36,611 bases of DNA from a virus, in the IMG/VR virus record IMGVR_UViG_3300023082_000025, positions 1 through 36,611 of that record; one strand, 5' to 3'. Below, in pieces: positions 6,203 through 14,314 of the stretch; within the stretch, counting starts at the first letter, position 1; each line of letters starts with the position of its first letter. The notes beneath the pieces are model-generated. The model saw nothing but the letters and a program-made list of their open reading frames with translations. It ran no database searches and was not told the DNA's origin. A program made the translations under genes and the position numbers.

Positions 6203-8807
6203 GCATAAAAAGACTGAAACAGTAGCCGACCCTACGCAAGCGGACTTAAACGCACAGATTGCCTTGGGCAATTATCCAACTGGTACATTGCTGACTGATA
6301 TCGTATTGGGCTCAGATTGGAATGATACGCACGTTATAGATTCTGGCGGCTTGACCTTCACTCCCAATGCTTCACCTACCTACAGTGCATGGACGATTGT
6401 AGCAGATAGCGGCAACCGTTCTTTTACTGCCTATAATGCAGACAGCAATGTGGCGATGCAGATTGGTAAAGAAGGTTGGATGAGTTGCACCAATAAAACC
6501 GGCGTTACTATCCCAAATGGCGCGCCTGTTTATATCAATGGCTTTGATGTTGCTACTCTTATGCCTACGATTGCTTTGGCCTCTAATACAACACAAGCAA
6601 CGGTTACTACAGTTGGCGTTGCAACGGAAACTATCGCCAATAACGCAGTGGGAGAAGTCACCGTTTGGGGTGATGTAAGAGGTGTTGATACTTCTGCCTT
6701 TGTAGCAGGAGTTCCTATTTATGTTGGTTCAACCGCGGGCACACTCACTACAACCAAACCTGTTACTGGTTTTATTTATCAAGTTGGCGTAGTCGGCACT
6801 TCCAATGCCACAACGGGTTACTTGCGTGTAGCGCCTTCTCTTGCTGTATCCACTAGCGGCGCAAGCCCGACTATTGGGGCTTATAGCGTATCATCAAACA
6901 ATACCAACGCTGCTGCAGCCCCAACGGGCAACCAGACCATCATTGCAGGGACTCCCGGCTTTACCCCTACAGTTCCAGCTGCTGCTCAGTTCACGGGCTC
7001 TGCTTCGGGGTCGTATCAATACGAAATCCAGAACACCTCGACCAACGCTGCAGCTTCGACTGACTTTGTGGCTACTGCGGACAATGGAACCGATACAACA
7101 CAGTATGTAAACCTTGGCGTCAATGGTAGCGCATACAGCGCTCCGGGAGTATGGACCATCAATGGTGCGAATGATGCGTATCTCTATGCTTCGGACGGTG
7201 AATTGGCCGTAGGTACGGCATCTAACAAGCCCCTCGACTTCTTCACGGGTGGTCTACTCGCAGCGAATAACCGCATGAGCATCAGTGGTACTGGTTCAAT
7301 TTCAATGACCGGTGCAAATGCTACGTTACTGACTGCAGGCGCAAATGGCGCAACCAACCCAGCTCTTACCGTAGACAGCTCAACGGCATCAAGCGCTGCA
7401 GGCTGGGCAGTTAAATCCAGCGCTGCAGGCGCCTCAACGACCGGAGCAACCTCCCTCACCGTTACAAGCAGCGGTACGAACGAAAACGGTTACATAAGCG
7501 CTAAAGGTACTGGCACCCTCACGCTTAACAGCGGGAATACAGTCGCCACAACGATTGGTAACAACCTCATCATGGGCGTTAACCAGAGCGGCTTCAATAC
7601 TACGTCTAACTTCGGTGGTTTCCGTTCGGTTCAGAACTGGAGATTTACAGGCAGTACGGATAGCAGCCTCACGGCATCTGCCGATGTCGGGGTCTTCCTC
7701 GTTGACGGCGGGCAAGTAAAAACCCATGCTACAGGCGCTATTGCCACACAGCGTGATATCCGCTTCATCCCGTCCACACATGCTTTTGTCGCGGCGAGTA
7801 CGATTACGAACGCTGCGGGATTGGCAGTAGATGGTGCTCCTATTGCAAGCACGAACGCAACTATTAGCAATAGCAGTACGATCTACAGCGCAGGCTCAGC
7901 AGTGGGCGCAGGGGTAACGAATAGCTACGGCATTAACGTAGCGGCTAATACTGGTGCGACTAACAACTATGCAGCCAGATTCGACGGAAACACTCAGATA
8001 ACCGATAATGCGATCATTCCCAACACTCCCGCAACAGGCATTGTTCTATCAAACCTTACGCGCGTCAACGAAGGTCGTCGGGGCCAGATCAATATCTATG
8101 GTGAGTATTCACGCTATAGCTTCTCGGATGCCGACAAACGCAAGATACTCTGGCAAGCAACCGGCGGCGGTAGCACAACGACCAGTTCTTATGGCACTTC
8201 AGCAGCTACAATCGGCGCAGCTGCAGGTGTCGGCGTAACTACCACAACGGCTGGTGGCGCGGTCAAACGTCTTAGCTATACCACCGCAGCTACCGCAGCT
8301 ACTCAGGCGGGCGTTAACCTCGCTAACACGAGCTTCAGGGGCGGCACTGCAGGTTTGGGTGGGTTCTATGGCAAGTTCACGGGCGGTATAAGCACTTACG
8401 TAGCTGGTATGGCGATGTTCATAGGCTTTGCCAACGCAGGGACATTTACCGTTGATACTTCGACACTTCTGAACATGTTCGGCATCGGATTGGATGCGGC
8501 GGATACGAATCTACAATTCATGACCAATGATGGTTCAGGGGTTGCGACGAAAGTTGATCTTGGAGCTAACTTCGCAGCCAATGCAACGGATGTTTATGAG
8601 ATTGAATTAGGTTGTGGGCCTGCTGCAACAACGGCCTATTATTACATTCGCAATCTTACCACTGGTATAGTAGCCACCGGCTCAGCATCAGCTGACTTAC
8701 CCGCGGCCACAGCAACGTTCGGTGGGCGCATTTGGTGCAATACCGTCGCACTGACTTCGGCTGTGGGCGTGGCTGCTGGGAATATCTACATCGAATCGAG
8801 ATACTAA
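6192..8807 (+). CDS. Large tail-fibre-like structural protein (871 aa)
   Basis: The N-terminus (HKKTETVADPTQADLNAQI, then GSDWNDTH) is of a kind seen at the start of phage fibre and side-fibre proteins. The body is long, low in charge and rich in Thr, Ser, Ala, Gly and Asn with repeating beta-strand patterns, as in trimeric fibres. The last 170 residues look like a compact domain, possibly a jelly-roll or lectin-like receptor-binding tip. It lies between portal and scaffold, unlike P22. It could be a head fibre rather than a tail fibre. No intramolecular chaperone is recognisable. Confidence 0.75.
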   Translation: MALKHKKTETVADPTQADLNAQIALGNYPTGTLLTDIVLGSDWNDTHVIDSGGLTFTPNASPTYSAWTIVADSGNRSFTAYNADSNVAMQIGKEGWMSCTNKTGVTIPNGAPVYINGFDVATLMPTIALASNTTQATVTTVGVATETIANNAVGEVTVWGDVRGVDTSAFVAGVPIYVGSTAGTLTTTKPVTGFIYQVGVVGTSNATTGYLRVAPSLAVSTSGASPTIGAYSVSSNNTNAAAAPTGNQTIIAGTPGFTPTVPAAAQFTGSASGSYQYEIQNTSTNAAASTDFVATADNGTDTTQYVNLGVNGSAYSAPGVWTINGANDAYLYASDGELAVGTASNKPLDFFTGGLLAANNRMSISGTGSISMTGANATLLTAGANGATNPALTVDSSTASSAAGWAVKSSAAGASTTGATSLTVTSSGTNENGYISAKGTGTLTLNSGNTVATTIGNNLIMGVNQSGFNTTSNFGGFRSVQNWRFTGSTDSSLTASADVGVFLVDGGQVKTHATGAIATQRDIRFIPSTHAFVAASTITNAAGLAVDGAPIASTNATISNSSTIYSAGSAVGAGVTNSYGINVAANTGATNNYAARFDGNTQITDNAIIPNTPATGIVLSNLTRVNEGRRGQINIYGEYSRYSFSDADKRKILWQATGGGSTTTSSYGTSAATIGAAAGVGVTTTTAGGAVKRLSYTTAATAATQAGVNLANTSFRGGTAGLGGFYGKFTGGISTYVAGMAMFIGFANAGTFTVDTSTLLNMFGIGLDAADTNLQFMTNDGSGVATKVDLGANFAANATDVYEIELGCGPAATTAYYYIRNLTTGIVATGSASADLPAATATFGGRIWCNTVALTSAVGVAAGNIYIESRY

Positions 8808-8926
8808 TGTTAACCCTAGCACAGGCAATGGATGAGTACGCGACATTGGCCGCTGTTAACGACGTACATAAAAACAAGAAGGAAAAACCTCATGACTACT
8901 CCTATTTATTTCAAGTTCACCCTTAA
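8807..8926 (+). CDS. Possible small coupled ORF (39 aa)
   Basis: ATG 8807 overlaps the TAA of the fibre gene (TAATG), a common coupling arrangement, and opens a 39-residue frame (MLTLAQAMDEYATLAAVND...) that overlaps the next gene by 35 bases in another frame. The composition is helical and then basic. There is no known family and no separate Shine-Dalgarno. It may be a real coupled peptide or simply leader sequence for the gene at 8892. Confidence 0.35.
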   Translation: MLTLAQAMDEYATLAAVNDVHKNKKEKPHDYSYLFQVHP

Positions 8927-9740
8927 TGGTGATTTCAATGATCCAACCTTTGTGCATTACGATATGAACTCGGCAGACCCTAAATTCACTGTGGGTGATG
9001 CGCCTGTCTCAGGCGTAAGCGGTTTTGGTGACAGCTTCTATCTGACCAATGGTTTGAAAGACGCTTCGCTGTTATCGAGCATCACGAGCCGCAGCGCTTC
9101 TTATCGCAATACCGTAGTCAGCGGGGCGAATGCCGCTTTTGGTTCGACGCTTTATCATAATGGTGGAGTTATTACTGATGATTCCGTAGATTCATTTGCT
9201 GCGCTTTCTACCTCGTCGAATGATTTAGTGACGTTGAATGGCAAGGTGGTTGGATCAACAACCATGGGTGCAGCCGGTCAATCGATGATGTCTTGCGCTG
9301 CGATGACGGACCTTGTTAACCTCGTTACGGCGGATACTGCAGCGATTGCGGCATTGAGTGCGGGTCAAGTTCGCACCGTTAGCTCGTTCACTCCTTCCTT
9401 GGTTGGGACAGGCGCTACCGGTACGCTTGCTAGTAAGTTCACCAGCATCAAGGGTACGTTCAGCACACAGTTCACCTATTCGCTTGCAGGCAATCCGGCT
9501 TCTAACGTAGTGATGAAAATCTGCGCCACGAACAACGCGACCGAAGCTAGCTGGACCATCGTCGGTCAAACTGGCTTTGATCAGCAGTCTGGCTTGGCAG
9601 TGACGGTAGGTCAGTCGATTCGTCAAATCGGCCAGATCACTGCAGATGTTCCTGCTGGTTATTACTTCAAGTTCGTTAACTCCGGCGCTGGCACGCATTC
9701 TGAGGCGGTCATTGCCGGTCAACAAACTGTTTACGGTTAA
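8892..9740 (+). CDS. Structural protein, fibre or head-surface candidate (282 aa)
   Basis: ATG 8892 follows AAGAAGGAAAAA; the frame is open from 8832 but without a start signal. The product has low charge, is rich in Ser, Thr, Gly and Ala and has beta patterns throughout. Its last 90 residues (SLAGNPASNVVMKICATNNATEAS...) look like a beta-sandwich. It follows the 871-residue fibre protein and is probably part of the same surface assembly. No catalytic motif is seen, and the exact role is unknown. Confidence 0.65.
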   Translation: MTTPIYFKFTLNGDFNDPTFVHYDMNSADPKFTVGDAPVSGVSGFGDSFYLTNGLKDASLLSSITSRSASYRNTVVSGANAAFGSTLYHNGGVITDDSVDSFAALSTSSNDLVTLNGKVVGSTTMGAAGQSMMSCAAMTDLVNLVTADTAAIAALSAGQVRTVSSFTPSLVGTGATGTLASKFTSIKGTFSTQFTYSLAGNPASNVVMKICATNNATEASWTIVGQTGFDQQSGLAVTVGQSIRQIGQITADVPAGYYFKFVNSGAGTHSEAVIAGQQTVYG

Positions 9741-9756
9741 TTAAAGGGGCGAGGTT

Positions 9757-9879
9757 ATGGATTCTGAAGAAGATGATAAGATGAGTAATCTCGCCCTTCA
9801 TCGTCGCATGAAGAAGATTGAAGCGGCTATTGCATTCATTCTGGCTGTTCTGGCTGGTCTTGGTTACATATTCAAATAA
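9757..9879 (+). CDS. Small single-span membrane protein (40 aa)
   Basis: AAAGGGGCGAGG precedes ATG 9757. The 40-residue product has an acidic N-terminus (MDSEEDDK), a basic stretch (HRRMKKIE) and one C-terminal hydrophobic helix (AAIAFILAVLAGLGYIF, residues 22-39). The basic residues before the helix predict that the N-terminus stays in the cytoplasm. A second ATG at 9781 would give 32 residues. It sits oddly inside the structural block. It could be a small holin-like or inner-membrane protein; the function is unknown. Confidence 0.55.
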   Translation: MDSEEDDKMSNLALHRRMKKIEAAIAFILAVLAGLGYIFK

Positions 9880-9891
9880 GGAGAACTAGGA

Positions 9892-10128
9892 ATGGCGCTT
9901 ACTGCAAAAGAGAAGAAACAAATCAGGCGTATGACGAAGGCCTATGTTGCCACCAATGGTGATGATGCAGGCGATACCTATAATGACGCCTTGGCGGCAG
10001 ACGATACCTACGCTCGAGCTGAGTTGACCGTATTCGCAGCCAAGATGCTTGCCCAAGCACAAGTTGATTTACAAGTAGCCACAAGCAATGAGGCTACGGC
10101 CAACAAAACAATAGCACTGTACAGCTAA
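9892..10128 (+). CDS. Hypothetical helical protein (78 aa)
   Basis: AAGGAGAAC precedes ATG 9892. The product begins MALTAKEKKQIRRMTKAYV and is mostly helical and rich in Ala, with no membrane span. No family is recognised. Its TAA overlaps the ATG of the next gene (TAATG at 10126). It lies in the gene block between portal and scaffold, so a structural or assembly role is plausible but not shown. Confidence 0.55.
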   Translation: MALTAKEKKQIRRMTKAYVATNGDDAGDTYNDALAADDTYARAELTVFAAKMLAQAQVDLQVATSNEATANKTIALYS

Positions 10129-10535
10129 TGGCATTCTATGGCGCATTCTCATACAAGCAGTTCTGGAACCGCCAATTTCAGATAGCGCGTAATAATGTCG
10201 CCCCCGTCACTCCAACAGGCGGAGGTGGCAAGCCTTATAGCTCACATGATCCCGTGTGGGTTCAGGAGCAGAAATATTATGATGAAAAGCGCCGTTTAGA
10301 AGAAAAGAAGCGTGCGAACGAGCAAGAAAGAAAGCGCAAAGAACGTGAATTAGCCAAGCTTGAAGCCAAGCGTGCTCGGGACCTTGACGATGAAGAAATG
10401 CAATTTGAGGTGCTTGCGCTCTTGAAATTGCTTGAAAAGCTGGACCAAGAGAACAAGCGCATTCAAGGGTTGATTGATTTCTTCCGGCAAGAGGAAGAAG
10501 AAATTACTATCTTACTACTCTCAACTGTGATTTAA
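10128..10535 (+). CDS. Coiled-coil protein of the head gene block (135 aa)
   Basis: The N-terminus is aromatic (FYGAFSYKQFWNRQF) and followed by a Gly-rich linker (TPTGGGGKP, about 30-38). Residues about 45-125 form a long, strongly charged helix (repeated EEKKRANEQERKRKERE), surely a coiled coil. A short hydrophobic end (ITILLLSTVI) closes it. It is coupled to the preceding gene by TAATG. No homologue is recognised; a role in virion assembly is inferred from position only. Confidence 0.55.
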   Translation: MAFYGAFSYKQFWNRQFQIARNNVAPVTPTGGGGKPYSSHDPVWVQEQKYYDEKRRLEEKKRANEQERKRKERELAKLEAKRARDLDDEEMQFEVLALLKLLEKLDQENKRIQGLIDFFRQEEEEITILLLSTVI

Positions 10536-10539
10536 GTAT

Positions 10540-10568
10540 TTGACAGTTTAGAGCTGTGCAGTTATTAT
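10540..10568 (+). promoter_or_regulatory. Strong promoter for scaffold and coat genes
   Basis: A perfect TTGACA (10540-10545) is separated by 17 bp from TATTAT (10563-10568, 5 of 6). The predicted start is near 10575, 27 bases before the scaffold ATG. A GTG at 10569 in the scaffold frame would lie before the transcript start, which supports the later ATG. It lies directly before the genes needed in greatest amount. Confidence 0.7.
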
Positions 10569-10601
10569 GTGTTTAAATTCTTGTCCGAAAGGGATGTAGG
10601 A

Positions 10602-11516
10602 ATGAGCGATTTGATTTCTGGCGGCAATGCCGTGGAGAACCAATCACAAGGTTGGGATGATTCTGTAGAGATTACTTCTACTAGCCAACCAAACGAGCCA
10701 CCTGTTGAACCTAAAGTATCTGAGCCTGTTGAGGAGTCGGAAACTGAGGAAGAGCAGGAAGCACCAAAACCCCACAAAAAACCTAAAGGCTTGGTTAAGA
10801 AGCTCAATGAACGCGAAAGCGAAATTGAACGTCTAAATGCGGAACTGGCTAAATACCAGAAGCCACAGCCAGAAGCCAAAAAGGAAGTTCAGGAGCTTAA
10901 AGAGCCGAATCCGGCTGACTTTGAAGACCCGAATGCAAGTGATCGTGGGTATGGCGCTTACCAGAAGGCTTTGCGTGAATTTGACCGTCAAGAGGCCTTA
11001 AAATTGGCCAAAGGCGAGATTAACGCGGAGTTAGGCAAGCGAGATGAGCAAGCCAAGACCTTAGCAGAACAGGCCGAAAACCAAGCTAAACTTCAGAAAG
11101 CAGCTACAAGTTATATTGAAAAGCTTGATGCTTATGAAAAAGAGAATCCGGGCACACAAGCCAAGATTCTTCAGGCCATGGAAAAGGTAGATGTTCCTGA
11201 GACATTGGAAGAGTTGGTCATTCAGTCAAGGATGCCCGTCCAGATGGCGGAATACTTGGCGGATAATCTAGACCAACTTGAAGCTATCTCCCAGATGCAA
11301 CCGTTGCAGATGGTTTTGTCACTGGCACGTTTGGAAGGCCGTTTAGAAGCCTCACAATCCGCTCCCGCAACGAAGAGACAGACTCAGGCAGCACCACCTA
11401 TCACACCAATTGGTGGTACGAAATCCGCTAAGAAATCCGATTATGACCCGAATATGTCGCAAGAGGAGTTTGAAAAGGATTTCTTGGAGCTTGGGAAGAA
11501 GATTCCCCGCTGGTAG
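10602..11516 (+). CDS. Scaffolding protein
   Basis: The 304-residue product is highly charged and helical. It has an acidic, Pro/Glu-rich N-terminus, a coiled-coil centre (KKLNERESEIERLNAELAKY, about residues 62-81; QAKTLAEQAENQAKLQKA, about 150-167) and a short C-terminal tail after a Pro/Thr linker. It directly precedes the coat gene, as P22 gp8 does (303 residues in P22). Scaffold guides coat assembly and then leaves the prohead. The identity is by composition, size and place. ATG 10602 has AAAGGGA upstream. Confidence 0.8.
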   Translation: MSDLISGGNAVENQSQGWDDSVEITSTSQPNEPPVEPKVSEPVEESETEEEQEAPKPHKKPKGLVKKLNERESEIERLNAELAKYQKPQPEAKKEVQELKEPNPADFEDPNASDRGYGAYQKALREFDRQEALKLAKGEINAELGKRDEQAKTLAEQAENQAKLQKAATSYIEKLDAYEKENPGTQAKILQAMEKVDVPETLEELVIQSRMPVQMAEYLADNLDQLEAISQMQPLQMVLSLARLEGRLEASQSAPATKRQTQAAPPITPIGGTKSAKKSDYDPNMSQEEFEKDFLELGKKIPRW

Positions 11517-11527
11517 CGCTGTGCTCC

Positions 11528-11547
11528 TTGCGGGATTAACCCCGCAA
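11528..11547 (+). other. Hairpin between scaffold and coat genes
   Basis: TTGCGGG (11528-11534) and CCCGCAA (11541-11547) pair perfectly around a 6-base loop, followed by TAAAAGGAGCC. There is no T-run, so it is more likely an mRNA processing or stability element than a terminator. It would give the coat message a protected 5' end. The coat Shine-Dalgarno follows directly. Confidence 0.5.
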
Positions 11548-11562
11548 TAAAAGGAGCCAATA

Positions 11563-12780
11563 GTGGCAAACAATATTATCACCAACGGTATTGCTGTTAA
11601 AAAGGCACTGCCAATCCTTCGGAACAAGCTTCCGATGGTCATGATGGCCAATAAGGACTACCAAGCTAGCGTAGACGATGAAAACGCTCGTAACGGTGGT
11701 ACTATCTTCATTAAACGCCCACAACGTTATATTGGTCGTGACGGCGAGTTGATGAAAGTGGAGAACACAGTTCAAACCGCTCTGCCAATGACCCTGCAGA
11801 TGTCGGGTGTGGATGTATCGTTCAGCCAGAAAGATTTGCAGCTTTCGGCAGACGCAGTCAAAGAAGGTGCAATCGATAGCACCCTCGATGCTGCAATGAC
11901 CGCTATTGCTGCCAAGATCGAACTTGCTGGTACGGCGCTCTTCCGTTCGGTTCCTAACGTTGTTGGTACTCCCGGTACCCCACCAACCGATCCAAGCTTG
12001 ATTGCAACTGCTGGCGCATTCATTGATTCGCTCGGTGGTACGATTGGTTCTGAACGTATCGCAGTGATCGATAGCTTTGCTAACGCATCGCTGGCTGCTA
12101 ACCTTCGTCTCGTGTTCAACCCAAGTGATGAGATTTCCAAGGCCTTCCTTAAAGGTCGTATGGGCAGTGCTTATGGCTTCGAGTTCTACACCGATCCTGC
12201 GATTCAAAGCTTCACTGCAGGTACGTACGGTGGTACGCCACTGGTCAACGGTGCTGGCCAAACTGGTACGGTTCTTGTCACCAACGGTTGGACGCCAACC
12301 ACTTCGTTCCTGAACGTAGGCGACGTGATTCGTATCCCATCGATCCAAGCTGTGAACCCACAGACCCGTCAAGGTACTGGCCAACCGTACACCGGTGTTG
12401 TAACGGCGCTGGCTGTAGCGGATGGTTCGGGCAACATGACGATCAACGTGTTCCCTGCGATCACTCCTTCCGGTCAGTTCCAAACGGTCACCGCAAGCCC
12501 AGCAACCGCTGCTCCGCTTACGGTCATCTCAGGGACTTCGGGTCAGACCTCGCGTCAAAGCTTGCTGTACGATAAGAACGCCTTCACGTTCGCATCTGTA
12601 CCACTTGCTAACCCGGGCCCAACGGCTGAATACTCGCAAAGCAAGGACAAGATGTCCGGCATTTCGCTTTCAATCATTCGCCAGTACGACATTCACACCA
12701 ACCAAATGAAAACGCGCTTTGACGTTCTGTATGCATGGTTCGCCAGCTACCCAGAACTCGCTGTTCGTCTCCAAGGTTAA
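11563..12780 (+). CDS. Major coat protein, P22 gp5-like
   Basis: The 405-residue product starts at GTG 11563 with AAGGAG at 11551-11556. It begins MANNIITNGIAVKKALPILRN, the type of N-terminus of P22-family coat proteins, and contains a central region rich in Gly, Thr and Asn that suits the telokin-like insertion domain (about residues 225-320). Size is close to P22 gp5 (430). It follows scaffold directly. The identity is firm from order, size and N-terminal pattern, but I cannot align it here. Confidence 0.88.
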   Translation: MANNIITNGIAVKKALPILRNKLPMVMMANKDYQASVDDENARNGGTIFIKRPQRYIGRDGELMKVENTVQTALPMTLQMSGVDVSFSQKDLQLSADAVKEGAIDSTLDAAMTAIAAKIELAGTALFRSVPNVVGTPGTPPTDPSLIATAGAFIDSLGGTIGSERIAVIDSFANASLAANLRLVFNPSDEISKAFLKGRMGSAYGFEFYTDPAIQSFTAGTYGGTPLVNGAGQTGTVLVTNGWTPTTSFLNVGDVIRIPSIQAVNPQTRQGTGQPYTGVVTALAVADGSGNMTINVFPAITPSGQFQTVTASPATAAPLTVISGTSGQTSRQSLLYDKNAFTFASVPLANPGPTAEYSQSKDKMSGISLSIIRQYDIHTNQMKTRFDVLYAWFASYPELAVRLQG

Positions 12781-12797
12781 TTGAAAGGATTATTCAA

Positions 12798-13181
12798 ATG
12801 GCTAACCAACTTTCTAACACTGTCGGCTTGTTGATTAACAATGCCAACCCACTGCCGGATGCGGTGACGGAATCGGCTTTCCCGATTCTTGATATCGCAG
12901 CGACTGGTACGACCCAAGCTACTGCGGCTCCATTGACGCAGAACTTGACTTCGATCAACAACAACACCGCGGCAAACGGTGTCATCCTTCCAGTCGGGAA
13001 CGTGCAGCAACGCATGATTCTTTTCCCTAAGCTGGTCGCCAACGCACCGAAGGTTTATCCTCCGGTTGGTGGTACGATCAACTTTGGTGCAGTCAACGCC
13101 AGCATTGCCGCAACGGCTCAGGCTACCACTGAGTTCCTTTGCATCGATAACACAGGTCTCAACTGGATTTCGTTGACCTAA
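12798..13181 (+). CDS. Small beta-rich protein, possible head decoration (127 aa)
   Basis: AAAGGA precedes ATG 12798. The product has low charge and is beta-rich, with VYPPVGGTIN at about residues 86-95 and a final NWISLT. The VY-x-P-x-G-x-x-IN stretch resembles one in the product of 5900-6202. Lying right after the coat gene and ahead of a strong hairpin, it is a good candidate for a capsid decoration protein made in large amounts. Function is not proven by any motif. Confidence 0.65.
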   Translation: MANQLSNTVGLLINNANPLPDAVTESAFPILDIAATGTTQATAAPLTQNLTSINNNTAANGVILPVGNVQQRMILFPKLVANAPKVYPPVGGTINFGAVNASIAATAQATTEFLCIDNTGLNWISLT

Positions 13182-13195
13182 CATATGGTAAATTT

Positions 13196-13225
13196 AGGGG
13201 AGTCACGGGAAACTGTGACTCCCCT
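13196..13225 (+). terminator. Strong hairpin after the coat gene cluster
   Basis: AGGGGAGTCAC (13196-13206) pairs perfectly with GTGACTCCCCT (13215-13225) around an 8-base loop. No T-run follows on either strand, so this may be a partial terminator or a 3' mRNA stabiliser rather than a full stop. It would set the coat level above that of the downstream tail genes. Confidence 0.5.
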
Positions 13226-13244
13226 CTAACCTAAGGAGTTTATA

Positions 13245-13580
13245 ATGGCACGTTCTAAAGAAACTGTAGAAGAGACAGAAGTAGTCAACCAACCAGCGAA
13301 TGCTCCGATTGCCCCTTCGGAATTCAAAGGCCCTATTTCTTCGGAAACCCTTGCGCATCAATGGCAAGAAAACAGCCCTGCAATCAACACCAACTCTGCT
13401 TCGGGTTATACCACGCAGAATGTCGTAGCTGAAGCAGAAGCTGCTAAAGAAGCCGCTAAGGAAGAAAAAGAAACGAAACAGGAAAAAATCAGTGAGGCAG
13501 AATACGAGCGCCGCACGCATTTGGATGTTTCTGACAAAGACTACATTAACCCATCGCTTGACCACGTGAAGGCCAAGTAA
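13245..13580 (+). CDS. Hypothetical charged helical protein (111 aa)
   Basis: CTAAGGAG precedes ATG 13245. The product has a Pro-containing, mostly disordered N-terminal half and a Lys/Glu/Ala-rich helix at about residues 62-90, with a C-terminal part (HLDVSDKDYINPSLDHVKAK). It lies between the coat cluster and the gp4-like gene and is coupled to the latter (TAATG at 13578). This is a head-completion position, but I do not recognise the family. Confidence 0.55.
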   Translation: MARSKETVEETEVVNQPANAPIAPSEFKGPISSETLAHQWQENSPAINTNSASGYTTQNVVAEAEAAKEAAKEEKETKQEKISEAEYERRTHLDVSDKDYINPSLDHVKAK

Positions 13581-14305
13581 TGGCTGATACGGCAATCACC
13601 ATTATCACGGACGCCCTCCTTGATTTAGGCGTGATTTCCGATGGCGAAACCCCCACTGCTTCACAGGCAGCTGGGGGTCTTCGCAAATTAAACAACCTTA
13701 TCGATGCATGGAATATCGACAACATGCTTGTGTATGGGGCGGTGCAGAACATCTTCCCCCTTGTAGGTGGGCAAGCAGTCTACACCATGGGAACGGGTGG
13801 CAATTTTAATATTGCCCGTCCCAATCGAGTAATGAGCGCGTTCATACGCGACACCAGCCTCCCACTTGCACAACGGTATGATCAAGAAATAACTATCTTC
13901 AATGATCAGGAATACGCCGAGCTTCCCTTTAAGAATTGGACAGGTCAATACCCGTTCATGGGTATTTATATTGATTCATCCTACCCACTTTTGAATGTAT
14001 ATGTTAACCCCATCCCTACTAATTCACAATATCAACTTGTGATTTGGACAGAAGGCATCATTGGGAATTTGACGCTCGACCAAGTTATAAGTCTTCCGCC
14101 GGGGTACAAGCGTGCATTGACTGCCAACCTTGTTGTTGAACTTGCGGCATCGTATGGCCAACCGGTAGCCTCGACCACTGCACTAATTGCCAGTAGTTCC
14201 AAAACGGATATTCGGAATCTTAACATGCAATTCAACTCTCTAAACATTGACCCACGCTTGCTGGGTTATGGAAAATATGATATAGCTTCAAACCGATACT
14301 TATAG
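13580..14305 (+). CDS. Tail accessory factor, P22 gp4-like
   Basis: The 241-residue product opens with the head-completion signature (ALLDLGVISDGETPTASQ, then GGLRKLNNLIDAWN, residues about 12-45) found in the P22 gp4 tail-accessory family. In P22, gp4 binds under the portal ring and is the first factor to seal the packaged head. P22 gp4 is 166 residues; longer relatives of this size are usual in other phages. The stop TAG is in the same frame as the next gene, ten bases before its likely start. Confidence 0.82.
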   Translation: MADTAITIITDALLDLGVISDGETPTASQAAGGLRKLNNLIDAWNIDNMLVYGAVQNIFPLVGGQAVYTMGTGGNFNIARPNRVMSAFIRDTSLPLAQRYDQEITIFNDQEYAELPFKNWTGQYPFMGIYIDSSYPLLNVYVNPIPTNSQYQLVIWTEGIIGNLTLDQVISLPPGYKRALTANLVVELAASYGQPVASTTALIASSSKTDIRNLNMQFNSLNIDPRLLGYGKYDIASNRYL

Positions 14306-14314
14306 GAGGCTTGT

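Noticed and set aside
11536-12483. Long open frame on the minus strand opposite the coat gene (315 codons)
   Set aside because: It lies wholly antisense to a clear coat gene, has a composition typical of a shadow frame and has no start signal; no known protein pattern.
13196-13225. Hairpin after the coat cluster as a full intrinsic terminator
   Set aside because: The stem is strong, but no T-run follows on either strand and downstream tail genes have no other visible promoter, so it is reported only as a partial terminator or stabiliser.
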